From NCBI RefSeq assembly GCF_006716235.1, contig NZ_VFOR01000002.1, positions 930,001-994,000 of the forward strand: a stretch of DNA of 64,000 nt. The letters run 5' to 3'. Source of the DNA: Propioniferax innocua. GTDB lineage: Bacteria > Actinomycetota > Actinomycetes > Propionibacteriales > Propionibacteriaceae. The notes beneath the pieces were generated by a model that saw only the letters and a program-made list of their open reading frames with translations, ran no database searches and was not told where the DNA came from. This document shows positions 25,692 through 34,250 of the stretch, piece after piece; within the stretch, counting starts at the first letter, position 1; every line of letters begins with the position of its first letter. The translations under genes were made by a program, and so were the position numbers.

Positions 25692-27182
25692 TCAGGGCTG
25701 CTCGGCCCACCAACGCCGCAGCTCCTCCTCGGCACGCTCACGCCCCAACGGGCCGTGCTCCATGCGCAGGTCGAGCAGGTGCCGGTACGCCTCCCCCACG
25801 GTCTTGGAGGGCTTGATGTCGAGGATCTCCATGATCTCCTCACCATTCAGATCCGGACGCATGGCATCCAGTTCCTCTTGGGCGGCGAGCTCGTCGATCC
25901 GGGCCTCCAGATCGTCATAGGCCCGACGCAGGCGCGCGGCCTTGCGATTGTTTCGTGTGGTGCAGTCGGCCCGGGTGAGGATGTGCAGACGCTCGAGCTG
26001 GTCGCCGGCGTCACGCACATACCGACGCACCGCCGAATCGGTCCACTTGGCCTCCCCGTACCCGTGGAAACGGAGATGGAGCTCGACCAGTTTGGAGACC
26101 TGCGCGATCTCCTCGGACGAGAACCGCAGCGCCTTCATCCGTTTGCGGGTCATCTTGGCCCCCACCACATCGTGATGGTGGAACGACACCTTGCCGCCCG
26201 GCTCGAACTTCCGCGTCGCCGGTTTGCCGATGTCGTGCAGCAGCGCAGCCAGTCGGCTCACCAGATCGGGCTCGTGCCCACGGGCCCGCTCGATGTCGAT
26301 GGCCTGATCGAGCACGGTCAACGAATGCTCGTAGACATCCTTGTGTCGGTGGTGTTCGTCGCGTTCCAGACGCATCGCAGGTAGCTCCGGCAAAACGCGT
26401 TCGGCGATGCCGGTCTCGACCAACAGGTTGATGCCCGGACGCGGGGAATCGGTGAGAAGAAGTTTGCACAGCTCGTCACGGACGCGTTCGGCCGAAATGA
26501 TCTCGATGCGTTCGGCCATGTTCACCATCGCAGCGACGGCGGCGGCGTCGGGCGCGAAACGCTGCTCACCCGAGCTGAGCTGAGAAGTGAACCGCGCGGC
26601 CCGCATCATGCGCAGCGGATCATCGCTGAAGGAGACCTCGGGCGCCGAGGGTGTGCGCAGCACACCGGCCGCGAGATCGCCCAGCCCATGATGGGGGTCG
26701 ACGAAGGTGCGGCTGCCCAAAGTGATCGCCATGGCGTTGACGGTGAAGTCACGACGGATCAGATCGCCCTCAAGCGTGTCGCCGAACGCAACCTCGGGCT
26801 TGCGCGAGTCATCCCGATAGGTGTCGGCCCGGTACGTGGTGATCTCGATGATCCAGTCCGGGCCGTCGTCACGGGACACGCGGGCACCGATCGTCCCGAA
26901 GGCCTTGCCCACGTCCCACACCGCCGGGGTCAGACGCCGCAGCAGGCGCTCGATCTCGTCAGGGCGGGCCGAGGTGGTGAAATCGAGGTCCTCCCCCAAG
27001 CGCCCCATCAAGGCGTCACGTACCGACCCGCCCACCAGATGAAGCTGGTGCCCGGCCTCGTCGAAGAGTTCCGCCAGACGGTCGGCCACCGGTGCTATGC
27101 GCAGCAGTTCGGCCACCGCGTTGCGTTGCACCGCGGAGAGCGTCGTGGGGTCGGCGGAAGCAGCCGGGTTTCGATCAGACAC
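25692..27182 (-). CDS. pcnA: CCA tRNA nucleotidyltransferase
   Basis: This class II nucleotidyltransferase (496 residues) adds or repairs the CCA end of tRNAs. The head domain has HLVGGSVRDALMGR and the metal-binding DLDFTTSA, the EGDLIRRDFTVNAMA strand, and the DPLRMMRAARF neck. An HD phosphohydrolase domain is inserted in the tail (ALLHDIGKP with downstream histidines), as in mycobacterial PcnA. The GTG start at 27182 is chosen because TACACT lies 7 nt upstream; the open frame continues beyond it. In mycobacteria the same gene lies next to the DUF6049-murJ-sigM block. Confidence 0.93.
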   Translation of the reverse strand: MSDRNPAASADPTTLSAVQRNAVAELLRIAPVADRLAELFDEAGHQLHLVGGSVRDALMGRLGEDLDFTTSARPDEIERLLRRLTPAVWDVGKAFGTIGARVSRDDGPDWIIEITTYRADTYRDDSRKPEVAFGDTLEGDLIRRDFTVNAMAITLGSRTFVDPHHGLGDLAAGVLRTPSAPEVSFSDDPLRMMRAARFTSQLSSGEQRFAPDAAAVAAMVNMAERIEIISAERVRDELCKLLLTDSPRPGINLLVETGIAERVLPELPAMRLERDEHHRHKDVYEHSLTVLDQAIDIERARGHEPDLVSRLAALLHDIGKPATRKFEPGGKVSFHHHDVVGAKMTRKRMKALRFSSEEIAQVSKLVELHLRFHGYGEAKWTDSAVRRYVRDAGDQLERLHILTRADCTTRNNRKAARLRRAYDDLEARIDELAAQEELDAMRPDLNGEEIMEILDIKPSKTVGEAYRHLLDLRMEHGPLGRERAEEELRRWWAEQP

Positions 27183-27189
27183 GGGCGGA

Positions 27190-27195
27190 AGTGTA
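27190..27195 (-). promoter_or_regulatory. Leaderless -10 box TACACT for pcnA
   Basis: TACACT (read on the minus strand) lies 7 nt before the GTG at 27182 and decides this start over longer alternatives. Confidence 0.65.
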
Positions 27196-27298
27196 GACGC
27201 TCGCGCCCAGCGACCAGTGCACCCTGTCTGCAGTTCCCCGAGACTGCCCACACCCGCAGCGGCCGAGGGGGTACCAACACACATGCCACGATGGGGTC

Positions 27299-28069
27299 AT
27301 GCGAGACGATGCCCACATGGGAATCAAAGATGACCTGGGAACCCCCATGGAGGTGGGCTCCATCGAACGCGTGGTGTCGTTGGTGCCCTCATTGACCGAG
27401 TCAGTCGCCGCCACTCGCCCCGATGTCCTCGTCGGCGCCACCGAATGGTGCACACATCCGGCCAGCCTCGATGTACCGCGCGTCCGAGGCACCAAGAACC
27501 CCGACCTCGCCGCGATCCGAGACCTGCGCCCGGACGTGGTGCTGGCCAACAAGGAGGAGAACCGGGAGATCGACGTCCGTCGCCTGCGCGATTCGGGAGT
27601 CGCCGTCTGGGTGACGGTGACCGAATCGGTACCCGAGGCCCTCGAGTCCCTCACCCGCATGTTCGCCGAATGCCTGCGGTGGGACATCCCTGACTGGCTC
27701 ACCGAAGCCCATGAGCTCTGGGGCGGACCCATGCCACCGGCACGGGCCCGAACGGTGATCCCGATCTGGCGCGACCCGTGGATGGTCGTCGGATCATCCA
27801 CCTTCACCGGTGATCTTGTGCGCAGACTCGGCGTCGTCAACGCCTTCGACGACCACACAGGCCGCTATCCCCACATGGAGCTCACCGAGATCCACGCCGC
27901 CGACCCCGATGTGGTGCTACTGCCGGACGAGCCGTACACCTTCACCGCCGATGACGGCCCCGAGGCATTCCCCGACCACCGCACCGTGCTGGTCGAGGGG
28001 CGGCTCCTCACCTGGTACGGCCCCTCGCTCGTCGAAGCCGCCCGGGCATTGCCACAGGCGCTCTTCTGA
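27299..28069 (+). CDS. Helical-backbone metal/cobalamin receptor-like protein without signal peptide
   Basis: About 256 residues with the fold of class III solute-binding proteins such as BtuF: RVVSLVPSLTESVAA at the start, GATEWCTHPA, LRPDVVLANKEEN, a long central helix and PDVVLLPDEPY in the second lobe. It has no signal peptide or lipobox, so it is presumably cytoplasmic, unlike transporter-linked BtuF. Such cytosolic versions occur in actinobacteria and have no established role; a B12 or metal chaperone role is possible given the nearby IcmF gene. The start is uncertain (ATGs at 27299, 27317 and 27347). Confidence 0.72.
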   Translation: MRDDAHMGIKDDLGTPMEVGSIERVVSLVPSLTESVAATRPDVLVGATEWCTHPASLDVPRVRGTKNPDLAAIRDLRPDVVLANKEENREIDVRRLRDSGVAVWVTVTESVPEALESLTRMFAECLRWDIPDWLTEAHELWGGPMPPARARTVIPIWRDPWMVVGSSTFTGDLVRRLGVVNAFDDHTGRYPHMELTEIHAADPDVVLLPDEPYTFTADDGPEAFPDHRTVLVEGRLLTWYGPSLVEAARALPQALF

Positions 28070-28072
28070 GGC

Positions 28073-28147
28073 CTGCGGTGTGCAGCGTTTCACGGCCCCA
28101 CGCGCACACAGGCGAATCGATCATGGATGAAACGCTGCACACCGCAG
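28073..28147. repeat. 20-bp perfect stem-loop containing copy 2 of the dispersed repeat
   Basis: Arms 28073-28092 and 28128-28147 are perfect inverse complements with a 35-nt loop. The right arm and part of the loop (28118-28139) contain the exact inverse of 9055-9076. It lies between convergent genes and could act as a terminator, but has no U tract. Confidence 0.75.
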
Positions 28148-28168
28148 CGCTCGAGAGGTCCGGTGACC

Positions 28169-28669
28169 TCAGGTCGTCACCACATCCCCGGCCTCGGCGC
28201 GCAGGCGCCCCAGCAGGCCGGTCAGCTCCGTGACCTCGGCAGCAGGCAACCCGGGCCGGGAGAACACCGCAGCATTGAGCCGTTCGGTGGCCTCTTCCAC
28301 CACGACACGTCCAGCGGGAGTGATGGCAGCCAGGACCACTCGGCGGTCGCCCTCCCGACGTGCACGCTCGACGAATCCCTGCCGCACGAGACGGTCCACC
28401 GCGCTGGTGACGCTCGTGGGATGCACCTGCAACAGGGAGCCCAGCCGGGTCATGCGCATACAGCCCTGTTTGGTGAACGCCAGCAACCGCAGTACCTCGT
28501 AACGGGCGAAGGTGAGGTTCAGCGGGCGCAGTTCGGCATCGATCCGCTCGGCCAGCAGTTGCTGTGCACGCATGAGCGAGGTGACCAACGCCATTCCGTC
28601 GGCGGAGTCCTCCCATCCATGGGCGACCCACTGGCGCCGGGCTTCGCGGATCGGATCTGGCTCGGGCAT
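28169..28669 (-). CDS. MarR-family transcriptional regulator
   Basis: The 166-residue winged-helix regulator has the MarR recognition region LLQVHPTSVTSAVDRLVRQGF followed by the wing RREGDRRVVLAAITPAG, flanked by helical dimerisation segments. The start is set by a leaderless box. It is divergent from icmF with about 100 bp between them, so it most likely controls icmF, perhaps in response to an acyl-CoA as some MarR proteins do. The ligand is unknown. Confidence 0.88.
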   Translation of the reverse strand: MPEPDPIREARRQWVAHGWEDSADGMALVTSLMRAQQLLAERIDAELRPLNLTFARYEVLRLLAFTKQGCMRMTRLGSLLQVHPTSVTSAVDRLVRQGFVERARREGDRRVVLAAITPAGRVVVEEATERLNAAVFSRPGLPAAEVTELTGLLGRLRAEAGDVVTT

Positions 28670-28676
28670 GCACAGC

Positions 28677-28682
28677 ATGCTA
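28677..28682 (-). promoter_or_regulatory. Leaderless -10 box TAGCAT for the MarR gene
   Basis: TAGCAT on the minus strand lies 7 nt before the ATG at 28669. On the other strand TACTAT at 28714-28719 is a candidate icmF -10 box. Confidence 0.55.
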
Positions 28683-28770
28683 GAACATGTGGACGACCGA
28701 TGCTTGGATGTCCTACTATCCGTGCAGGACCTGACCGCGTTCCACCGGACCACATTCCAATGAGGGAGCC

Positions 28771-31700
28771 ATGGCCGACCTGCACAAGCCCGAGCACAAC
28801 GTCCGCATCGTCACCGCCGCCAGTCTGTTCGATGGCCATGACGCCTCGATCAACATCATGCGGCGCATCTTCCAAGCCCAAGGTTGTGAGGTCATCCACC
28901 TCGGCCACAACCGTTCGGTGCAGGAAGTCGTCGATGCGGTACTCGACGAGGACGCCCAGGGCGTCGCAGTCTCGTCCTACCAAGGCGGTCACGTCGAGTA
29001 CTTCGAGTACCTCGCCGAGTCATTGACCGAGGCGGGGGCCGGCCACGTCAAGATTGTCGGCGGTGGCGGCGGCGTCATCGTCCACGACGAGATCCAGCGG
29101 CTCCGCAAGGCCGGCGTCACGATCTTCTCTCCCGAAGACGGGCAGCGCCTGGGCCTGCCGGGCATGATCAATGAGGTCGTGACCTCCTGTGACTTCGACG
29201 TCTGGGCGCAGCGTCCGGCAAGCGCCGAGGGTGTCCTGGCCGGCGACCGCACCCAGGTGGCCCGCGCCATCACCGGAGCCGAGCAGGGTCAGCTCGGCGA
29301 CCTGATCGCCACATTCCGCGAGGCCGCCGCCACACGCCAGGTCCCCGTTCTCGGCATCACCGGCACCGGTGGTTCGGGCAAGTCATCCCTCACCGACGAA
29401 CTCGTGCGACGCCTCCGCGTCGACCAGCAGGACAAGCTCCGCGTCGGCATCATCGCCATCGACCCCACCCGTCGCAAGGGTGGCGGCGCGCTGCTCGGTG
29501 ACCGCATCCGCGCCAACGCCCTCGGCGACCAGATCTACTTCCGCTCCATCGCAACACGCGGCGAGCAGGAGGTGCCGCCGTACCTGCCCGAGATCATCGA
29601 CGTGCTCAAGGCCTCCGGCTGCGACCTGGTGATCGTCGAGACCCCCGGCATCGGTCAGGGAAGCGCCGGCATCGTGCCATTCGTCGACACCTCCCTCTAC
29701 GTGATGACCCCGGAGTTCGGCGCGGCCAGTCAGCTCGAGAAGATCGACATGCTCGATTTCGCCGATGTCGTGGCAATCAACAAGTTCGAACGCCGAGGCG
29801 CCGAGGACGCCCTCCGCGACGTCAGCCGTCAGCTCATCCGCAACCGTGAGGCCTTCGGCGCCAAACCCGAGGACATGCCGGTGTACGGCACATCGGCGGC
29901 CACGTTCAATGACGACGGCGTCACCGCGCTCTACCAGCATCTGCGCAGCCTGCTCGACGAGCAGGGACTCCCGGTGGATGAGGGAACGCTCCCCAAGGTG
30001 GATGTGCGTCATTCCAGCCGCATCGCGCAGGTGCTACCGGCCGATCGCGTCCGCTATCTCAGCGAAATCAGTGAGACCGTCCGCGGCTACCACGCCGAGA
30101 CCAGACGCTTCGCCGAGCACGCCCGCGATCTCCAGCGGGCCGAATGGGTCGCCTCCCAACTCGAAGACGGCACCAGCGTCCTCGAACTCGCCGAGAAACA
30201 CCGCAAACAGCTTCCGGCCGAGATCCAGGAGCAGATCGCCGAATGGCCGAACGTCGTCGAGGCCTACTCCGGCACCGAGCAGGTGGTGAAGGTCCGCGAC
30301 AAGGAGATCGTCACCCGGCTCACCCGTGAATCGTTGAGCGGCAGCCGCGTCCCGCGCGTCGCGCTCCCCCGCTTCGAGGACAACGGCGAGCTCGTCTCAT
30401 TCTGGCGACGCGAGAACCTCCCGGGGTACTTCCCATTCACCGCTGGCGTGTTCAAATTCAAGCGAGACGGGGAGGACCCGGCCCGCATGTTCGCCGGTGA
30501 GGGCGATCCGTTCCGCACCAACCGTCGGTTCAAGTACCTGTCGAAGGACAGCGAGGCCACCCGCCTGTCCACGGCCTTCGACTCGGTGACGCTCTACGGC
30601 CGCGACCCGGATCGACGCCCCGACATCTACGGCAAGGTCGGCACCTCGGGCGTCTCGGTGGCGACCTTGGACGACATGAAGGCGTTGTACGACGGGTTCG
30701 ATCTGGTCTCGCCCACGACGTCGGTGTCGATGACGATCAACGGCCCGGCACCGACGGTGCTGGCGTTCTTCCTGAACACCGCCATCGACCAACAGATCGA
30801 CAAGTTCCGCGCCGAGCACGACCGCGAACCCGACGAGGCCGAGCGTGAGGAACTCACCGCGTTCGCGCTCTCACAGGTTCGTGGCACCGTGCAGGCCGAC
30901 ATCCTCAAGGAGGATCAGGGCCAGAACACCTGCCTGTTCTCCACCGAGTTCTCGCTGCGGATGATGGCCGACATCCAGGAATGGTTCATCGAGAAGGGCG
31001 TGCGGAACTTCTACTCGGTGTCCATCTCGGGCTACCACATCGCCGAGGCCGGGGCGAATCCCATCAGCCAGCTCGCGTTCACCCTCGCCAACGGTTTCAC
31101 CTACGTGGAGGCCTATCTGGCCCGTGGCATGAACATCGACGACTTCGCCCCGAACCTGTCGTTCTTCTTCTCCAACGGCATGGATCCGGAGTACTCGGTG
31201 ATCGGCCGCGTCGCACGGCGCATCTGGGCGGTCACGATGAAGGAGAAGTACGGAGCGAACGAGCGTTCGCAGAAGCTCAAGTACCACGTGCAGACCTCGG
31301 GTCGCTCCCTGCACGCGCAGGAGATGGATTTCAACGACATCCGCACCACGCTGCAGGCACTCATCGCCATCTACGACAACGCGAACTCGCTGCACACCAA
31401 CGCCTACGACGAGGCCGTCACCACGCCCACGGAGGAGTCGGTGCGACGCGCGCTGGCCATCCAGCTCATCATCAACCGCGAGTGGGGCCTGGCGATGAAC
31501 GAGAACCCGCTGCAGGGCGCGTTCATCATCGACGAACTCACCGACCTGGTGGAAGAGGCGGTCCTGCAGGAGTTCGATGCCATCACCCAGCGCGGTGGCG
31601 TCCTGGGCGCCATGGAGACCGGCTACCAGCGTGGCCGGATCCAGGACCAGTCGATGCTCTACGAGCACCGCAAGCACGACGGCAGTCTGCCGATCATCGG

Positions 31701-31983
31701 CGTCAACACATTCCTCAAGGAAGAAGCACCCGACGCCACCCCACAGACCATCGAACTTGCACGTGCCACCGAGGAGGAGAAGGAGTCACAGCTCAACCGT
31801 GTGCAGGAGTACCGCACCGAGCACCGCTCCGAGGCCGAGGCCGCCCTCGCCAGGCTCAAGGACGCCGCGATGGCCGGCGACAACGTCTTCGCCGTCCTGA
31901 TGGAGGCCGCACGGGTCTGCTCACTGCAACAGGTGACCGAAGCATTCTTCGAAGTCGGCGGCCAATACCGACGCAACGTCTGA
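28771..31983 (+). CDS. icmF: Fused isobutyryl-CoA mutase with G-protein chaperone domain
   Basis: IcmF interconverts isobutyryl-CoA and butyryl-CoA with adenosylcobalamin and carries its own GTPase chaperone. The 1070-residue protein shows all parts in order: a B12-binding domain with Asp21-x-His23 (DGHDAS, lower axial ligand), a MeaI/MeaB-type GTPase with P-loop GTGGSGKSS at about 198-206 and a NKFE specificity motif, a linker, and the TIM-barrel mutase domain (PFTAGVFKFKRDGEDPARMF, SVSISGYHIAEAGANP, KYHVQTSGRSLHAQE). Start ATG follows GAGGGAG. The substrate may derive from valine via the Bkd complex; pivalyl-CoA/isovaleryl-CoA is a known side activity. The stop codon lies in a tandem repeat. 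Confidence 0.95.
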   Translation: MADLHKPEHNVRIVTAASLFDGHDASINIMRRIFQAQGCEVIHLGHNRSVQEVVDAVLDEDAQGVAVSSYQGGHVEYFEYLAESLTEAGAGHVKIVGGGGGVIVHDEIQRLRKAGVTIFSPEDGQRLGLPGMINEVVTSCDFDVWAQRPASAEGVLAGDRTQVARAITGAEQGQLGDLIATFREAAATRQVPVLGITGTGGSGKSSLTDELVRRLRVDQQDKLRVGIIAIDPTRRKGGGALLGDRIRANALGDQIYFRSIATRGEQEVPPYLPEIIDVLKASGCDLVIVETPGIGQGSAGIVPFVDTSLYVMTPEFGAASQLEKIDMLDFADVVAINKFERRGAEDALRDVSRQLIRNREAFGAKPEDMPVYGTSAATFNDDGVTALYQHLRSLLDEQGLPVDEGTLPKVDVRHSSRIAQVLPADRVRYLSEISETVRGYHAETRRFAEHARDLQRAEWVASQLEDGTSVLELAEKHRKQLPAEIQEQIAEWPNVVEAYSGTEQVVKVRDKEIVTRLTRESLSGSRVPRVALPRFEDNGELVSFWRRENLPGYFPFTAGVFKFKRDGEDPARMFAGEGDPFRTNRRFKYLSKDSEATRLSTAFDSVTLYGRDPDRRPDIYGKVGTSGVSVATLDDMKALYDGFDLVSPTTSVSMTINGPAPTVLAFFLNTAIDQQIDKFRAEHDREPDEAEREELTAFALSQVRGTVQADILKEDQGQNTCLFSTEFSLRMMADIQEWFIEKGVRNFYSVSISGYHIAEAGANPISQLAFTLANGFTYVEAYLARGMNIDDFAPNLSFFFSNGMDPEYSVIGRVARRIWAVTMKEKYGANERSQKLKYHVQTSGRSLHAQEMDFNDIRTTLQALIAIYDNANSLHTNAYDEAVTTPTEESVRRALAIQLIINREWGLAMNENPLQGAFIIDELTDLVEEAVLQEFDAITQRGGVLGAMETGYQRGRIQDQSMLYEHRKHDGSLPIIGVNTFLKEEAPDATPQTIELARATEEEKESQLNRVQEYRTEHRSEAEAALARLKDAAMAGDNVFAVLMEAARVCSLQQVTEAFFEVGGQYRRNV

Positions 31984-32060
31984 CCCAGTGCATCTCCGAC
32001 GCAACGTCTGAGCAGTGCATCTCCGACGCAACGTCTGACCCAGTGCATCTCCGACGCAAC
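31969..32060. repeat. Tandem 27-28-bp repeat spanning the icmF stop codon
   Basis: Units starting CGACGCAACGTCTGA at 31969, 31997 and 32024 plus a partial copy at 32052 duplicate the last four icmF codons, its stop and 13 bp downstream. Confidence 0.9.
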
Positions 32061-32096
32061 TGACCCGAGTCCCCTGCTCGTCGTCACCCGAGCCCG

Positions 32097-32102
32097 TACC
32101 AT
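32097..32102 (+). promoter_or_regulatory. Leaderless -10 box TACCAT
   Basis: TACCAT lies 6 nt before the GTG at 32109 (immediately followed by ATG at 32112) of the DUF6049 gene. Confidence 0.55.
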
Positions 32103-32108
32103 GAACGG

Positions 32109-34250
32109 GTGATGACGAGCAGCAGGCGACAGGTGAGGTGGACGCATGGCGTCCACGTTCTCCTCGCGCTCCTGCTGGTGTTCCCGATGCTGTTGTCGGC
32201 GTCGCTCTCCACGCCATCGGCACCAGCCCATGCGGTGAAGCCGGACACCGAACAGCAACGCGCCGAGATCGTGTTCGACACCATGACGCCGTCGATGCCG
32301 ACGCGGGAGGGGCGGATCACGCTGACCGGGCACGTGCGCAACACGACATCGGAACCGATCAGCAATCTTCAGGTGCTCATGTGGCGAGACCAGTCACCGA
32401 TCACTGCCGAGGAAGGATTCACCGCTGCCGTCGAAAGCCCGGCCACCACGCCGTACGGCTCCCGCATGGTCACCGAAGGGGCTTTCCAGACCCTCACCGA
32501 TGACCGCATGCCCTCGCTGGCCCCCGGCGAGGCAGCCCCCTTCGAAGTGACTGCGGACGTGTCCGAACTCGAACTGCCGAGCACCGGAGGTGTCTACCTG
32601 ATCGGCGCCCACGCCCTGGGCCAGATCGGTGGCGGCGGGGTCGAGACGCTTGGCCGGAACCGTATGTTCATGCCGCTCCCGGCCGAAGGAGAACCCGCGT
32701 CATCACCCACGACGCCCAGCGTTGACCTCGTCGTCCTCTCCACCCAGCCGAAGCGGACCGGAAGCGGCACCTTCATCGACGATTCACTGACCGAGGAGTT
32801 GGCCGACGGTGGCCGCCTGCACACACTGCTGCAGACCGCCAGCGCGCCACAGTCCTCATGGATCATCGACCCCGCGCTGTATTCGGCCGTGAAACAGATG
32901 GCCGAGGGCTATGAACTCCACGGCGGCGGTGACCCACAGGGACAACGCGTCGCCGCAGCCTGGCTCGAGGATTTCCAAAGACTCGACCCCGCCAACGGAT
33001 TCCGTGCCACCTATGGACTGCCCGATGCCGCTGCGGTCGCCCACGGCGGCCATGTCGACCTGTGGGACCGCATCGACGCAGCCGACCAGGCCGTGCCCGA
33101 TCTGGAACACCTGCCCCGACTCGACCTCTCCGGAGGTGGCCGGGTGGACGATGCAGCGGTGGGGCTCTTGGAGCAGGGCGAGCCGATAGCGGTGCTGTCG
33201 AGCACCGCTGAATCGGAACACACACTCCTGGAACCCGTCGGCAAACAGCCGATCGTGCGTTTCGACCCCGACCTGTTCACCGGTGGCCCCGGCCCAGCGC
33301 CGGCGGCATCGGAGCTCCACCGACGCCAACGTCTGCTCGCCGAGAGCTGGGTACAGGCCACGAACGGCGAGACCGAACCGACCGTCCGGGTCATCACCAC
33401 CGGCGTCGACGCACGCGCGGTGCTGGCCGCCGATGCACCATGGCAGGAACACATCACCTTCCGTGATCTGCTCAGCGGTCAACGTTTCGAATGGTCGCAG
33501 ACCTTCGACTACTCCAAGACCGACGCCGAGCGTGAAGCCCTCAACACCACCGACAACGGACTGGGCGAGCTCCAGGCCGACTATGCCGCGGTGGCGTCAC
33601 TGATGTCCGCCGATGAATCGGTGGACGGGCAGGGTGATCGCGCCATGGCGAACATGTCGAGCAGTTGGTGGCGCGGACGCCCCGACGCGCTCGGTTCCTA
33701 CAGCGGCACCCTGCGCGATGGCGTGGCGCACATCCTCGGCCCGCAATCGGTGTCCTTGGCCGTCTCCCCCTCGGTGACCATGCTGGCCCGTGACGGGAGT
33801 TCGTTCCCCGCATCGGTCCAGAACCACCTGGACGTGCCCATCGTGGTGGCCCTCCACTTCGAATCCGCCCAACCGCAGCGTCTGGATGTGCCGTCGATGA
33901 CCAACATCGAGATCCCCCCACAGGGCACCACCACCGTCACGGTCCGCCCCGAGGCCAACGCCAATGGGCCGGTGCAGGTCAAGGCCCAATTGGCCACGCA
34001 GAACGGAACGCCCTTGGGAAACACCACGCCGATCCTTGTGAATGCCACCAATCTGGGGGCCATCGGGTGGATCATCGTGGTTGCCTCGGGAATCGTGCTG
34101 GTGCTCACCACCGCTCTGCGAATCCGTCAGGTCCGGCGCGAACGAGCACGAGCCGAGGACGCCCCCGCTGCCCTTCCCCCGCACGCTTCCGGGGCCGTGC
34201 TGAATGATGAACTGGAGGTACTCGGTGGCCGAGGCCAAGAGGACCGGTGA
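32109..34250 (+). CDS. DUF6049-family secreted membrane-anchored protein
   Basis: The 713-residue protein matches the actinobacterial family encoded upstream of murJ (mycobacterial Rv3909 position). It has an N-terminal signal segment (residues 12-37, then STPSAPAHA), a beta-rich extracellular body beginning with a sandwich domain (GRITLTGHVRNTTSEPISNLQV), a middle region of unknown fold, and one C-terminal helix (AIGWIIVVASGIVLVLTTAL) followed by a short basic cytoplasmic tail. Its function is unknown; the conserved neighbourhood suggests a cell-envelope role. The gene overlaps murJ by 26 bp. Confidence 0.82.
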   Translation: MMTSSRRQVRWTHGVHVLLALLLVFPMLLSASLSTPSAPAHAVKPDTEQQRAEIVFDTMTPSMPTREGRITLTGHVRNTTSEPISNLQVLMWRDQSPITAEEGFTAAVESPATTPYGSRMVTEGAFQTLTDDRMPSLAPGEAAPFEVTADVSELELPSTGGVYLIGAHALGQIGGGGVETLGRNRMFMPLPAEGEPASSPTTPSVDLVVLSTQPKRTGSGTFIDDSLTEELADGGRLHTLLQTASAPQSSWIIDPALYSAVKQMAEGYELHGGGDPQGQRVAAAWLEDFQRLDPANGFRATYGLPDAAAVAHGGHVDLWDRIDAADQAVPDLEHLPRLDLSGGGRVDDAAVGLLEQGEPIAVLSSTAESEHTLLEPVGKQPIVRFDPDLFTGGPGPAPAASELHRRQRLLAESWVQATNGETEPTVRVITTGVDARAVLAADAPWQEHITFRDLLSGQRFEWSQTFDYSKTDAEREALNTTDNGLGELQADYAAVASLMSADESVDGQGDRAMANMSSSWWRGRPDALGSYSGTLRDGVAHILGPQSVSLAVSPSVTMLARDGSSFPASVQNHLDVPIVVALHFESAQPQRLDVPSMTNIEIPPQGTTTVTVRPEANANGPVQVKAQLATQNGTPLGNTTPILVNATNLGAIGWIIVVASGIVLVLTTALRIRQVRRERARAEDAPAALPPHASGAVLNDELEVLGGRGQEDR

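Noticed and set aside
31981-32060. Repeat after icmF considered as a CRISPR or attachment site
   Set aside because: Units are directly abutting with no spacers and duplicate the end of the gene itself; no cas, integrase or tRNA is nearby.
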